NCBI RefSeq assembly: GCF_900167435.1 | Contig: NZ_FUWS01000022.1 | Coordinates: 1-36,579 of the forward strand | DNA: 36,579 nucleotides | Reading direction: 5' to 3' | Origin: Marinactinospora thermotolerans DSM 45154 | Lineage (GTDB): Bacteria; Actinomycetota; Actinomycetes; Streptosporangiales; Streptosporangiaceae | Shown here: piece by piece, positions 1-8,439 of the stretch | Layout: each line of letters begins with the position of its first letter | Position numbering within the stretch: the first letter of the stretch is position 1 | Notes under the pieces: model-generated | What the model was told of the DNA's origin: nothing | The model's input: only the letters and a program-made list of their open reading frames with translations | The model's database searches: none | Program-made: the position numbers and the translations under genes

Positions 1-230
1 CGTGGTGGACGGGGCCAAAACAAACTTGGCTTAAAGAAAATCGAACACGCGCTGTTGAGTTCTCAAAAAACAACCGCATCCTCGCCTACAAGCCCGAACC
101 CTCGTCCGACGCTCTTCCGCAGAGGCGGTGCTTCCGCTGAATTATCTCGAAGCGTTCACTCTCTGGAAGCTTACCAGAAACTTCCTCCGAGCCAACCCTT
201 CTATCCTACTCCGTCTTGTCAGCCTGTCAA
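1..230 (-). promoter_or_regulatory. rRNA operon leader (16S gene lies left of the window)
   Basis: Read on the minus strand, bases 66-52 give TTGAGAACTCAACAG, the conserved element found in actinobacterial rRNA leaders and spacers near the processing sites before mature rRNA. The area is less GC-rich than its surroundings and has no codon-biased reading frame. Together with the promoter-like elements just upstream (203-230), this indicates the transcribed leader of an rrn operon whose 16S gene begins beyond base 1. That the first gene is 16S is inferred, because the mature 16S end is not in the window. Confidence 0.65.
203..230 (-). promoter_or_regulatory. rrn promoter, consensus -35/-10
   Basis: On the minus strand, TTGACA (230-225) and TAGGAT (208-203) are separated by 16 bp, close to the consensus for the main actinobacterial sigma factor. 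It reads towards the rRNA leader and away from pcrA. Confidence 0.6.
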
Positions 231-258
231 GCTCTGGCGTCTCTTCCGGAGTGATCCC

Positions 259-288
259 ACTCTACCGCGCTTCCCGAGTGCTCGAGTC
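259..288 (-). promoter_or_regulatory. possible second tandem rrn promoter
   Basis: A TAGAGT -10 hexamer lies on the minus strand at 264-259, but no good -35 hexamer sits at the right distance. Tandem promoters are usual for actinobacterial rrn operons, so this is plausible but weak. Confidence 0.3.
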
Positions 289-459
289 CGCCCGGCGGAG
301 CGGGGTGAACCTCGCAGAGCGTGGTCACCCACACCGTCCTGCTCGGTTCCTCCAGGATACTCGCTCTCGGCAGTGCCTCGTGCGGTCTCCTGGATGTCGC
401 CACCGTCTCTCCGGCCCGGCCTTTCGGTCGGCTTCCGGTCGTTCCCGGCGACGTCGATG

Positions 460-490
460 ACTCTAGCGGAGGTTTGGGGGCTTTGCGAAT
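460..490 (-). promoter_or_regulatory. possible third tandem rrn promoter
   Basis: A TAGAGT hexamer (465-460, minus strand) is preceded after about 18 bp by TTCGCA. It would be the distal promoter of the rRNA operon, just downstream of the pcrA terminator hairpin. Confidence 0.3.
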
Positions 491-499
491 CGGGAACAA

Positions 500-534
500 C
501 GTCAGGTTGGGGACGATTCACCCCCAACCTGGCG
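500..534 (-). terminator. pcrA terminator hairpin
   Basis: Arms 500-512 and 522-534 form a 13-bp stem with one G-T pair around a 9-nt loop (core CAGGTTGGGG / CCCCAACCTG). It starts about 58 nt downstream of the pcrA stop and before the rrn promoters. No strong U-run follows, which is common for actinobacterial terminators. Confidence 0.65.
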
Positions 535-591
535 TCTACAGACTCCATCCGCTGCTTCCGCCCCTGGTAGGCGGTCAGACGGCGGCTGCCG

Positions 592-2874
592 CTACAGCTT
601 CTCGATCGGCGCGTACTTCACCAGGAAGTCCTTCTCCCCGATGTCCGCTCCGAAGTCGATGCGCGCCTTGGTCCGATCTCCGGCACCGTCGACGAGGAGC
701 ACCGTCCCCATCCCAAAGGAGTCGTGGGTGACCTTGTCGCCCGGGCTGAGCGTGGGCGCCTCGGCGCGGGCCGGGCGGCGTGCCGGCTGTGGTGTGCGCG
801 GACGCGCGGGGGAACGCCCGATGGAGGACTCCGCGCGGCGCCACGTGACCAGATCACCGGGGATCTCGTCCAGGAAGCGCGACGGCGGGTTGTAGGCGGG
901 CGTCCCCCAGGCGCTGCGCACCGCGGACCGACTCAGGTAGAGCCGCTGTTGGGCACGGGTGATACCGACGTAGGCGAGCCTGCGCTCCTCCTCCAGCGCC
1001 GTTCGATCACCGAGGGTGCGCATGTGCGGGAACACCCCGTCCTCCATGCCGGCGAGGAAGACGACGGGGAACTCCAGTCCCTTTGCCGAGTGCAGGGTCA
1101 TCAGCGTGACGACTCCCCCGTGCTCGTCGGCGTCGGGGATCGAGTCGGCGTCGGCCACCAGGGAGATCTGTTCCAGGAAGTCCACGAGGGTGGGCTCACC
1201 GACAGCGGTCTCCTCGGGCTCCTGCCCGTCCTCCCCGGCCTCATCGTCCGCGTAGAGGGGTGCGCTCGCGAAGGTGTTCTCGAACTCCCGGGCGACCTCG
1301 ACGAACTCCTCCAGGTTCTCGACCCGGCTCTCGTCCTGGATGTCCTTGGAGTTGACCAGTTCGGAGAGGTAACCGGTGCGTTGCAGGACCGCCTCGACGA
1401 TCTCTGCGGGGGTGCCGCCCGGGACGAGCCCCTCCAGCTCCTCCAGGAGCGCGACGAACTCGCGGATCGCCTTCAGCGACCGTGTGGCGATCCCCGGAGC
1501 CTCCTCGGCACGGCGCAGGGCCTTGGCGAAGGAGATCCGCTCGCGCGCCGCGAACAGCTCGATCATGGCTTCGGCCCGGTCGCCGATGCCGCGCTTGGGC
1601 ACGTTGAGGATGCGCCGCAGGCTGACGGTGTCCTCGGGGTTGGCGAGGACCCGCAGATAGGCCATGATGTCGCGGATCTCCTTGCGCTCGTAGAAGCGCA
1701 CGCCGCCGACGATCTTGTACGGCAGGCCGGTACGGACGAACACGTCCTCGAACACCCGGGACTGGGCGTTGGTGCGGTAGAACACGGCCACCTCGCCGGG
1801 AGTGCACGCGCCCTCGTCGGTGAGCCGGTCGATCTCGCCGACGACGAAGGCGGCCTCGTCGTGCTCGTTGTCGGCGACGTAACCGACGATCGCGGGGCCG
1901 TCCCCCTGGTGGGACCACAGGTTCTTGGGGCGACGCTCGCTGTTGCGGGCGATGACCGCGTTGGCCGCGCTGAGGATGTTCTGGGTGGAGCGGTAGTTCT
2001 GCTCCAACAGGATCGTGCGCGCCTCGGGGTAGTCGCGTTCGAACTCCAGGATGTTGCGGATCGTCGCGCCACGGAAGGCGTAGATGGACTGGTCGGCGTC
2101 ACCGACCACGCACAGCTCCGCGGGCGGGACCGGATCGTCGGCCTCCCCGGTTCCGACGAGCTCGCGCACGAGCGCGTACTGGGCGTGGTTGGTGTCCTGG
2201 TACTCGTCGACGAGGATGTGGCGGAACCTGCGCCGGTAGTGCTCCGTGACGTCGGGGAACATCTGGAGCAGGTTGACCGTGATCATGATCAGGTCGTCGA
2301 AGTCCATCGCGCCGGCCTCGTGCAGCCGCCGCTGGTACAGCGTGTAGGCCTCGGCGAGCTTCTTCTCCTGCTCGGTCTGCGCCTGTCCGCTGAAGGTGTC
2401 GTAGTCGACGAGTTCGTTCTTGAGGTTGGAGACCTGGGCGGAGAACGACTTCGGCGGGTAGCGCTTGGGGTCGAGGTCCAGTTCACGGCAGACGAGCTGC
2501 ATGAGCCGCTGGGAGTCGGCGGAGTCGTAGATCGTGAAGCTGCTGGGGTAGCCGAGGCGCGTGGCCTCCCGGCGCAGGATGCGCACGCATGCCGAGTGGA
2601 AGGTCATCACCCACATGGTGTTGGCGGCGCGCGCCCCGAGGATGGCCTCGACGCGCTCCCTCATCTCCGCCGCGGCCTTGTTGGTGAACGTGATCGCGAG
2701 GATCTCGCCCGGACGCGCTCCGCGCGCGGAGAGCAGGTAGGCGATGCGGTGGGTGAGCACCCTCGTCTTCCCCGAGCCCGCGCCGGCGACGATCAGCAAC
2801 GGGCTGCCGGAGTGGGTCACGGCGGCGCGCTGGGGTTCGTTCAGACCTTCGAGAAGCAGCTCTTCGGTGGACAC
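592..2874 (-). CDS. pcrA: ATP-dependent DNA helicase PcrA/UvrD
   Basis: This is a superfamily 1A 3'-5' DNA helicase acting in nucleotide excision repair, removal of recombination proteins and clearing of replication-transcription conflicts. At 760 residues it is full length. Visible motifs are the Walker A AGAGSGKT (30-37), motif II DEYQDTN, motif III VGDADQSIYAFRGA, motif IV EQNYRST, motif V TLHSAKGLEFPVVFLAG and motif VI RRLAYVGITRA. The C-terminal 50 residues contain the Tudor-like fold typical of PcrA (GDKVTHDSFGMGTV onward), which binds RNA polymerase in relatives. The start is a GTG with a weak GGTGGGG ribosome-binding site, and a TAGTCT -10-like hexamer lies about 14 bases upstream. 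It is monocistronic and divergent from the nucleoside hydrolase. Its placement beside an rrn promoter fits a conflict-resolving helicase but may be chance. Confidence 0.96.
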   Translation of the reverse strand: MSTEELLLEGLNEPQRAAVTHSGSPLLIVAGAGSGKTRVLTHRIAYLLSARGARPGEILAITFTNKAAAEMRERVEAILGARAANTMWVMTFHSACVRILRREATRLGYPSSFTIYDSADSQRLMQLVCRELDLDPKRYPPKSFSAQVSNLKNELVDYDTFSGQAQTEQEKKLAEAYTLYQRRLHEAGAMDFDDLIMITVNLLQMFPDVTEHYRRRFRHILVDEYQDTNHAQYALVRELVGTGEADDPVPPAELCVVGDADQSIYAFRGATIRNILEFERDYPEARTILLEQNYRSTQNILSAANAVIARNSERRPKNLWSHQGDGPAIVGYVADNEHDEAAFVVGEIDRLTDEGACTPGEVAVFYRTNAQSRVFEDVFVRTGLPYKIVGGVRFYERKEIRDIMAYLRVLANPEDTVSLRRILNVPKRGIGDRAEAMIELFAARERISFAKALRRAEEAPGIATRSLKAIREFVALLEELEGLVPGGTPAEIVEAVLQRTGYLSELVNSKDIQDESRVENLEEFVEVAREFENTFASAPLYADDEAGEDGQEPEETAVGEPTLVDFLEQISLVADADSIPDADEHGGVVTLMTLHSAKGLEFPVVFLAGMEDGVFPHMRTLGDRTALEEERRLAYVGITRAQQRLYLSRSAVRSAWGTPAYNPPSRFLDEIPGDLVTWRRAESSIGRSPARPRTPQPARRPARAEAPTLSPGDKVTHDSFGMGTVLLVDGAGDRTKARIDFGADIGEKDFLVKYAPIEKL

Positions 2875-2974
2875 CCCACCAGACTAGGGTGCCCACGCGG
2901 GCACGTCGGCCCCGGCGAACCGCACCGGGCTTTAGCCTGGAAATCACCGTACAAAAATCACAAATGGGGGAAAC

Positions 2975-3907
2975 ATGCGCGTCTTCGTCGACTGCGATCC
3001 GGGGATCGACGACGCCATGGCGCTCGCCTACCTGGCCGCGCAGCCGGACGTGGAGATCGTCGGCGTGGGAACGGTCTACGGCAACAACTCCGTGGACGTC
3101 ACCACCACCAACACGCTACGGCTGATCGACCTGTACGGCATCACCGACGTCCCCGTCGCGGCGGGCGCCGCACGCCCGCTCGTCCAGCCGCCGAGCCTGG
3201 CCGAGAGCGTGCACGGACGCAACGGCCTGGGAGACGTGGAGATGCCCGATCCCAAGACCGAACCCGTCGCGGAGTCGGCCGCGGAACTGCTGGTCCGACT
3301 GGCCCGCTCGGCTCCCGGCGAGATCGACGTGCTGGCCGTCGGTCCCCTGACGAACCTGGCCATCGCGCTGGGGCTGGAACCGGAGCTGCCGCGACTGGTG
3401 GGACGGGTCGTGGTCATGGGCGGGGCGGTGCGCGCGCCGGGGAACGTGACCCCGTGGGCCGAGGCCAACATCGCCAACGACCCTGAGGCGGCCGAGGTGG
3501 TGCTGGCCGCCGGGTTCGACCTGACCCTGGTCGCGCTGGACGTGACGATGCGGACCCTGGCGGACGCCGTCTGGCTGGACGAACTCGCGACCCTCGAAGG
3601 GGACCGGGCCCGCACCTCCGCGCGTTTCCTCGACTTCTACGTCGGCTGGTACAGCGACGTGTTCGGAGAGCGCGCCTGCGCGATGCACGATCCGCTGGCG
3701 GCCGGCGTGCTCGTGAACCCCGCCCTGGCCACCGAGTCGATCGAGGTTCCGGTCCGGGTCGAGCTGAGGGGCGAGTACACCCGTGGCCTGACCATCGCCG
3801 ACCTGCGCCCCAGGCCGGCCCAGGACGACACGCGTCCCACGGTGCGCCTGGTGACCGAGGTCGACTCGGTGGAGTTCATGAAGCGGATGCTGGACGCCCT
3901 GCGCTAG
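2975..3907 (+). CDS. nucleoside hydrolase (inosine-uridine preferring family)
   Basis: The predicted enzyme hydrolyses the N-glycosidic bond of ribonucleosides to free base and ribose, for nucleoside salvage in the cytoplasm. The 310 residues match the family length. The calcium-binding signature DCDPGIDDA is at residues 6-14. Further active-site motifs are HGRNGLGD, GPLTNLA, VVMGGA, EANIANDPEAA and MHDPLAAG. The ATG is preceded at good spacing by GGGGGA. The gene is divergent from pcrA and ends in a hairpin shared with the convergent response regulator. Substrate preference (purine, pyrimidine or nicotinamide riboside) cannot be read from the sequence. Confidence 0.92.
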   Translation: MRVFVDCDPGIDDAMALAYLAAQPDVEIVGVGTVYGNNSVDVTTTNTLRLIDLYGITDVPVAAGAARPLVQPPSLAESVHGRNGLGDVEMPDPKTEPVAESAAELLVRLARSAPGEIDVLAVGPLTNLAIALGLEPELPRLVGRVVVMGGAVRAPGNVTPWAEANIANDPEAAEVVLAAGFDLTLVALDVTMRTLADAVWLDELATLEGDRARTSARFLDFYVGWYSDVFGERACAMHDPLAAGVLVNPALATESIEVPVRVELRGEYTRGLTIADLRPRPAQDDTRPTVRLVTEVDSVEFMKRMLDALR

Positions 3908-3917
3908 CCACGCTCGG

Positions 3918-3941
3918 GGGCGCCGTCTCGGGGCGGCGCCC
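3918..3941. terminator. bidirectional terminator hairpin
   Basis: GGGCGCCG (3918-3925) and CGGCGCCC (3934-3941) form an 8-bp stem with an 8-nt loop. It lies between the convergent ends of the nucleoside hydrolase and the response regulator. Confidence 0.6.
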
Positions 3942-3999
3942 GTCAACCGGTGCGGGCCGTCGCGTCACGGCCATGAGCGGGGCCGTCCCCGGACGTTCC

Positions 4000-4722
4000 T
4001 CACACGAGTTTGCGCGCGGTCGCCCAGCGGCTCAGCTCGTGCCGGTTGGACAGTTGCAGTTTGCGCAGCACCGACGAGACGTGTGTCTCGACCGTCTTGA
4101 CCGAGATGAACAGCTCCCTGGCCACCTCCTTGTAGGCGTAGCCGCGCGCGATGAGCCGCAACACCTCGCGTTCGCGTTGGGTGAGGCGGTCGAGTTCGGG
4201 ATCGACCGGCGGGGCGTCGGTCGCGGCGAAGGCGTCCAGGACGAACCCCGCCAGGCGCGGGGAGAACACCGCGTCGCCATCGGCCACCCGCACGATCGCG
4301 TCGGCGAGCTCCTTGCCCGAAATGGTCTTGGTGACGTAGCCACGGGCCCCGCCGCGCACCACGCCGATGACGTCCTCGGCGGCGTCGGACACCGACAGCG
4401 CGAGGAAGCGGATCTCGGGGTGCCGCGTCAGCACACGGCGCAACACCTCGACCCCACCGCCACCGGGCAGGTGGACGTCCAGCAGGACGAGATCAGGGAC
4501 CTGTTCGGTGATGACCCGTACCGCGCTGTCGACGTCGCCGGCCTCACCGACGACCTCGACCGCGTCCCCGAGTTCGCCACGCACGCCGCTGCGGAACAGA
4601 CGGTGGTCGTCCACGATCACGACGCGCGGGGTCGCGCCGCCGGCAAAGGTGTTCTCGTCTCCCACACGCTGGACTCTACCCACCGGGCGAGGGGATGAGG
4701 AACGACGTCCCCGTCCGGTCAC
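4000..4722 (-). CDS. NarL/LuxR-family response regulator (LiaR-like)
   Basis: This is a DNA-binding response regulator, predicted to be phosphorylated by the histidine kinase encoded immediately upstream. The receiver domain covers about residues 33-150, with acidic residues D38/D39, phospho-acceptor D82 (LLDVHLP) and the conserved lysine in GYVTKT. The C-terminal LuxR helix-turn-helix runs from LTQREREVLRLIARG to SVKTVETHVSSVLRKL. The GTG start overlaps the kinase stop by four bases (GTGA), which implies translational coupling. The first 30 residues are poorly conserved in type, so an internal GTG at 4665 is an alternative start. With the kinase and the divergent LiaF-like gene it resembles LiaRS/VraSR envelope-stress systems. 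Confidence 0.9.
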   Translation of the reverse strand: MTGRGRRSSSPRPVGRVQRVGDENTFAGGATPRVVIVDDHRLFRSGVRGELGDAVEVVGEAGDVDSAVRVITEQVPDLVLLDVHLPGGGGVEVLRRVLTRHPEIRFLALSVSDAAEDVIGVVRGGARGYVTKTISGKELADAIVRVADGDAVFSPRLAGFVLDAFAATDAPPVDPELDRLTQREREVLRLIARGYAYKEVARELFISVKTVETHVSSVLRKLQLSNRHELSRWATARKLV

Positions 4723-5954
4723 GTTCCGTCGGACGCCCCGGGAGCGACCGGGCCGCGTGGCATGCGGAGCTGGACCTCGGTCCCCTCACCGGGGGCGGTC
4801 CGGATGCGGGCGGAACCTCCATGGCGCCGCATCCGACCGATGATGGAGCCGCGGACCCCCATCCGGTCCTCCGGGATCGCGTCGAGGTCGAAGCCGGCGC
4901 CACGGTCCCGGACGAAGATCAGCACCTCCTCCGGCTCCACCTCTCCGAAGACCGAGATGCTGTCGGCCCCGGCGTACTTGGAGGCGTTGACCATGGCCTC
5001 GCGGGCCGCCTGGAGGGCGGCGCGCAGGCCGTCGTCGATCGGGCAGTCGCCGACGCAGACGACTTCGATCGGAACGCCGTGCGCCTCCTCGACCTCGGCG
5101 GCGGCGCGTTCCAGCGCGGGCGTCACGGTGGTCTCGGCGTCGGCCGGTCGCTGGTAGAGCCAGCTTCGCAGGGCCCGCTCCTGGACGCGGGCCAGGCGCT
5201 GCACCTCGCGTGGGTCGTCGGCGCGCCGCTGGATGAGGGTGAGCGTGTGCAGGACCGAGTCGTGGATGTGCGCGGCCAGCTCGGCACGCTCCTGGCTGCG
5301 GATGCGCTCACGGCGCTCACGGTCGCGTTCGCGCATCAGGCCGACGATCCAGGGAGCGACGATCAGGCCGATCCCGATCAACATCGTGATGGCGAAGGTC
5401 AGCCCGGTGCGGGCCTCCTGGAGCTGCTGTTGGAAGGCGAGGAAGCCGAAGACGCCGGTGACGACGAGGAGGACGCCCAGACCGGTGCGCATCCAGCTCT
5501 TGCGGCTGCGGAACCCGGTGGTGGTCACCCACTGGTCGCGCTGGGCCGGGTTGGCCTGCTGCCATAGGACGGCCGCGCCCAGGGTCCCGAACACGATGAG
5601 CCACAACAGCGGGTCGAACACGCCGCCGAAGACGATGAGCAGTGTGCCGAAGCCGCAGGCGAGCAGGATGTAGGCGAGAAGCTGACCGAGATCGCGCCCC
5701 TTGCGCCGGGGCCGCTCCCCCTCCTCCGCATCCGTCGCGTCGTCTCCCTGCCCTTCGGGGCGGACCGGGAGAATGAAGGCGAGCATGAGGTAGAGCGCGA
5801 CCCCGATGCCACCGACCCCGAGGGCGAGCAACGCGAGCCGGACGACGACCGGGTCGATGCCGAGGTGCTCGGCCAGTCCGGAGCCGACCCCGGCGAGCAG
5901 CCGGTCGTCGCGTCCCCGATACAGGCGCGGCGTCTCCGTCGCCGTGTCGCTCAC
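4719..5954 (-). CDS. PspC-domain sensor histidine kinase
   Basis: This 411-residue membrane kinase is predicted to sense envelope state. The N-terminus is a PspC domain (about 10-65: LYRGRDDRLLAGV, LGIDP, then a hydrophobic helix). Further hydrophobic segments lie near 90-112, 115-132, 157-175 and 185-205. A basic linker leads to a HisKA_3-type dimerisation helix with HIHDSVLHTL; H231 is the probable phosphorylated histidine. The ATPase part shows the N box (EAMVNASKYAGA), G1 (VRDRGAGFD) and G2 (GEGTEV). It is the first gene of a two-gene operon with the response regulator. It is divergent from a second PspC protein across a 157-bp promoter region. The PspC domain fused to a kinase is a recurrent actinobacterial arrangement. 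Confidence 0.92.
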   Translation of the reverse strand: MSDTATETPRLYRGRDDRLLAGVGSGLAEHLGIDPVVVRLALLALGVGGIGVALYLMLAFILPVRPEGQGDDATDAEEGERPRRKGRDLGQLLAYILLACGFGTLLIVFGGVFDPLLWLIVFGTLGAAVLWQQANPAQRDQWVTTTGFRSRKSWMRTGLGVLLVVTGVFGFLAFQQQLQEARTGLTFAITMLIGIGLIVAPWIVGLMRERDRERRERIRSQERAELAAHIHDSVLHTLTLIQRRADDPREVQRLARVQERALRSWLYQRPADAETTVTPALERAAAEVEEAHGVPIEVVCVGDCPIDDGLRAALQAAREAMVNASKYAGADSISVFGEVEPEEVLIFVRDRGAGFDLDAIPEDRMGVRGSIIGRMRRHGGSARIRTAPGEGTEVQLRMPRGPVAPGASDGT

Positions 5955-6111
5955 GTGTGGTCCGCCTTCCTCACCGTTCCCCTCCAGGATGCCCGCTTCC
6001 CGCGACCCCGTACATCGGGGAGGGCTCCCGGGTCCAGCCGGAATCGGTTCAGGGTGAGGTCAGGGTGGTCCCCGATGGGAAGGCGACGCCTGGTGAGAGG
6101 ACCATGGTGCC

Positions 6112-7500
6112 ATGGAGGAGTACGAGCCGGCCCGCCATGAGGGAGCGTGGCCCCGTGGAGGGGCCACCGCCGCGGACGCCTCCGCCCCCCCGTCCGTGGA
6201 ACGTGAACTGCGCAAGGACGACGCGTCCGGCGCGATCACCGGGGTGTGCGCGGGGCTGGGGGCCTACACACGTGTCGATCCCGTGGTGTGGCGCGTGGCC
6301 TTCGGAATGACCGCGCTGGCCGGTGGGACGGGGGTGTGGCTCTACCTCGCGGCGTGGATGATGATGCGTGACGGCCACGGCGGCCCGGCAATGGCCGAAC
6401 AGCTGCTGAACCGGCGTCTGGCCGCCCCCGCGGTGCTGTCGGTGCTGGGCATCGGACTGCTCGCGGCGACCCTGTTGAGTCTCGCCGGAGGGGTCAGTTG
6501 GGGGACGCTGGTGCTGGCGACTCCGTTGATCATCGGCGTCCTGAGCGCCCACAACCGGGGGGTGGACCTGCGCCGGACGCTACGCGAGCTACCGGACTGG
6601 CTGAAGTCCAGGGAACCCGCGCCCCAGGCTCCGATGCCCGAGCCGCGGCCCGCCTACTACAACCCGGCGCAGCCGTGGGCGTCCGCGCCGCACGGACCGA
6701 TCGACCTCGCCGTCTTGGCCGGTGGCGCCGCGGAGGAGACCGCGGTCGAGCCGGAAGGGGACCGCGAGGAGGCGGGCAGGAAGGATGAGGAGAGCGGCAA
6801 GGACGGGGAGAGCGGGAAGGCGCCGGGCAAGGAGGGGCGAGCTCCCCGGCGCCGCGGCCTGTTGCTGCTGTGGCCGGTGTGGTGGACCGGGCTGGCGCTG
6901 GCGGGGACGGCGTTCGGCCTGGCCGGCGGATTCTCGGTGGACGCCCTGGTGGGGGCCGCGTCCGCGCCGGTCTTCCTGGGCGGGGTCATCGTGGCCGTCG
7001 GCCTGGCACTGCTGGTCGGGGCCTGGTTCGCCGACCCGCGCGGTCTGGTGGCGGTCGGCACGGTCCTGACCCTGCTGCTGGTGCTGGTGACGAGCGCGGA
7101 CGTCGCCGCGATGCGGTTCGGCGACGTCACCTGGCGGCCGCGGGACGACGTGGAGGCCGCGCAGGGGTACCGGTTGACGGCGGGCGTGGCGAAACTCGAC
7201 CTGACCCGGGTCCCGTTGGAGCCCGGACGCGACGTGCGGGTACGGGCGCGGGTGGGCGTCGGCAGCCTGGAGGTGGCCGTTCCCGACGACGCCCGGGTCG
7301 TCGTGCGCGCCACGCTGGGGTTGGGGTGGGCCGAGGTGGAGGGGGAGTCCCGGCGGGGAAGCCGGCTGGAGATACGGGAGACGTTGGATCCTGGGCCGGA
7401 ACGGGGCCGGGCCGTGGACGCTCCGGCGGAGCCGCCCACGCTCCTCATCGATCTCACGTCTCACATCGGCGATATGGAGGTGCGTCGTGTCTCGGCGTAG
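6112..7500 (+). CDS. PspC-domain, LiaF-like multi-pass membrane protein
   Basis: This 462-residue protein begins with a PspC domain (about 28-88: ITGVCAGLGAYTRVDPVVWRVAF, then WLYLAAWMMM). It has hydrophobic segments near 100-145 and 245-325, separated by a charged Glu/Lys/Gly-rich stretch (about 205-240). The C-terminal about 110 residues are beta-rich and repetitive (KLDLTRVPLEPG, GVGSLEVAVPDD, RATLGLGWAEVEG), like the C-terminal domain of LiaF and toast-rack proteins. In LiaFRS systems LiaF restrains the kinase, so an accessory-sensor role for the adjacent PspC kinase is inferred. The chosen ATG has GAGAGG 5' of it. Another ATG eight bases upstream is out of frame. Its end overlaps the next small gene by 14 bases. 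Confidence 0.85.
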   Translation: MEEYEPARHEGAWPRGGATAADASAPPSVERELRKDDASGAITGVCAGLGAYTRVDPVVWRVAFGMTALAGGTGVWLYLAAWMMMRDGHGGPAMAEQLLNRRLAAPAVLSVLGIGLLAATLLSLAGGVSWGTLVLATPLIIGVLSAHNRGVDLRRTLRELPDWLKSREPAPQAPMPEPRPAYYNPAQPWASAPHGPIDLAVLAGGAAEETAVEPEGDREEAGRKDEESGKDGESGKAPGKEGRAPRRRGLLLLWPVWWTGLALAGTAFGLAGGFSVDALVGAASAPVFLGGVIVAVGLALLVGAWFADPRGLVAVGTVLTLLLVLVTSADVAAMRFGDVTWRPRDDVEAAQGYRLTAGVAKLDLTRVPLEPGRDVRVRARVGVGSLEVAVPDDARVVVRATLGLGWAEVEGESRRGSRLEIRETLDPGPERGRAVDAPAEPPTLLIDLTSHIGDMEVRRVSA

Positions 7501-7681
7501 GACCGACTGGGGATCTCTCGTGGCGGGACTGCTGTTCGTCGGCCTGGGGGCCGCGTTCGTGGTCGCGGGCACGACGAACTGGGGTTTCGACGCGATCTGG
7601 GTGCTTCCGATCCTGGCGGTCGGCCTGGGGCTGGTGGGCATCGCCCGCGCACTCTCGCGTACGCGGGACCGTCGCACCTGA
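7487..7681 (+). CDS. small two-helix membrane protein
   Basis: This 64-residue protein has two predicted transmembrane helices (about 9-28 and 36-54) and a basic C-terminal tail. It starts inside the end of the PspC/LiaF-like gene, with a 14-base overlap and a likely GGAGGTGCGTC ribosome-binding site, so it is almost certainly co-translated. Codon bias matches the neighbours. I recognise no named family; similar short membrane proteins accompany PspC genes in actinobacteria. A role in the same envelope-stress module is inferred from position only. Confidence 0.75.
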   Translation: MSRRRTDWGSLVAGLLFVGLGAAFVVAGTTNWGFDAIWVLPILAVGLGLVGIARALSRTRDRRT

Positions 7682-7734
7682 CCCCTTTCCCGAACAGGGG
7701 ATCCGGGTGAACGCTCGCGCCGCACCCCTTCTTC

Positions 7735-7766
7735 CCACTTAGTTGGTAGGAAATATGGTTAAGTGG
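7735..7766. promoter_or_regulatory. inverted repeat upstream of the cysteine dioxygenase gene
   Basis: CCACTTA (7735-7741) and TAAGTGG (7760-7766) are perfect 7-bp arms around 18 AT-rich bases (gttggtaggaaatatggt). It lies about 120 bases before the dioxygenase start in otherwise GC-rich DNA. An operator for a dimeric regulator is likely; the regulator is unknown. Confidence 0.45.
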
Positions 7767-7887
7767 TCGCCGTGCACGTCAGCACCGATCGCCGCCGCTC
7801 CACGCCGGCCGGACGACCCCACACGGGCGTCCAACCCGGCACGCCGGAGCCCGGCCCCACCGACGTTCCCGGAAGGAGTCCGGCCCC

Positions 7888-8439
7888 ATGAGCTCCATCG
7901 TCCACCCGTCCTCGCGCGCCGGCGGACCGACCCCGATGTCCCTGGACCGCCTCCTGGCCCTGACCCGCGCCACCGCCGAGGAGGTGCGCGCCGGCCTGCA
8001 CGACCTCCGTTTCGACGCCGAGGAACGCTGGTCGACGCGGTTGCGCGGTGACGACTACACCGACATCTGGCTGATCACCTGGACCCGGGATCAGTCCACC
8101 TCGCTCCACGACCACGCCGGCTCGCTCGGAGCACTCACCGTGGTCTCCGGCTCCCTGACCGAGCAGGCGTGGCGGAGCGGGCCGCGCGGCGGAGGGCTGC
8201 GCGGGCGGAGGCTGACCGCCGGCCACAGTGCCGGATTCCCCGTGGGCCACGTCCACGACGTCCTCAACGTCGCGGACACGCCCGCGGTGAGCGTGCACGC
8301 CTACTCGCCCCCGCTGACCGCCATGTCCTACTACGTGGTGGACGACGCGGGCGCCCTGCGGCGCACCCACAGCGTCCTCACCCACGAACCCGAACCCGGC
8401 GCCCCCGTCCTCGACGAGGTGCCGAGGAGGGCGCGGTGA
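7888..8439 (+). CDS. cysteine dioxygenase, cupin type I
   Basis: This is predicted to be an iron-dependent thiol dioxygenase converting cysteine to cysteine sulfinate with O2. It is 183 residues long, normal for bacterial enzymes. The metal ligands of the cupin are visible as H74 and H76 (SLHDHAGSLGA) and H123 (GHVHDVLN). The aromatic-rich SYY near residue 152 matches the active-site tyrosine region. GGAAGGAG precedes the ATG. The stop overlaps the GTG of the rhodanese gene by four bases, so both form a sulfur-metabolism operon: sulfinate breakdown yields sulfite, and rhodanese can combine sulfite with sulfane sulfur. Another 3-thiol acid substrate, for example 3-mercaptopropionate, is possible. 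Confidence 0.87.
   Translation: MSSIVHPSSRAGGPTPMSLDRLLALTRATAEEVRAGLHDLRFDAEERWSTRLRGDDYTDIWLITWTRDQSTSLHDHAGSLGALTVVSGSLTEQAWRSGPRGGGLRGRRLTAGHSAGFPVGHVHDVLNVADTPAVSVHAYSPPLTAMSYYVVDDAGALRRTHSVLTHEPEPGAPVLDEVPRRAR

Noticed and set aside
724-3486. 920-codon plus-strand frame
   Set aside because: It lies antisense to pcrA and across the nucleoside hydrolase start; its composition is that of a GC-rich shadow.
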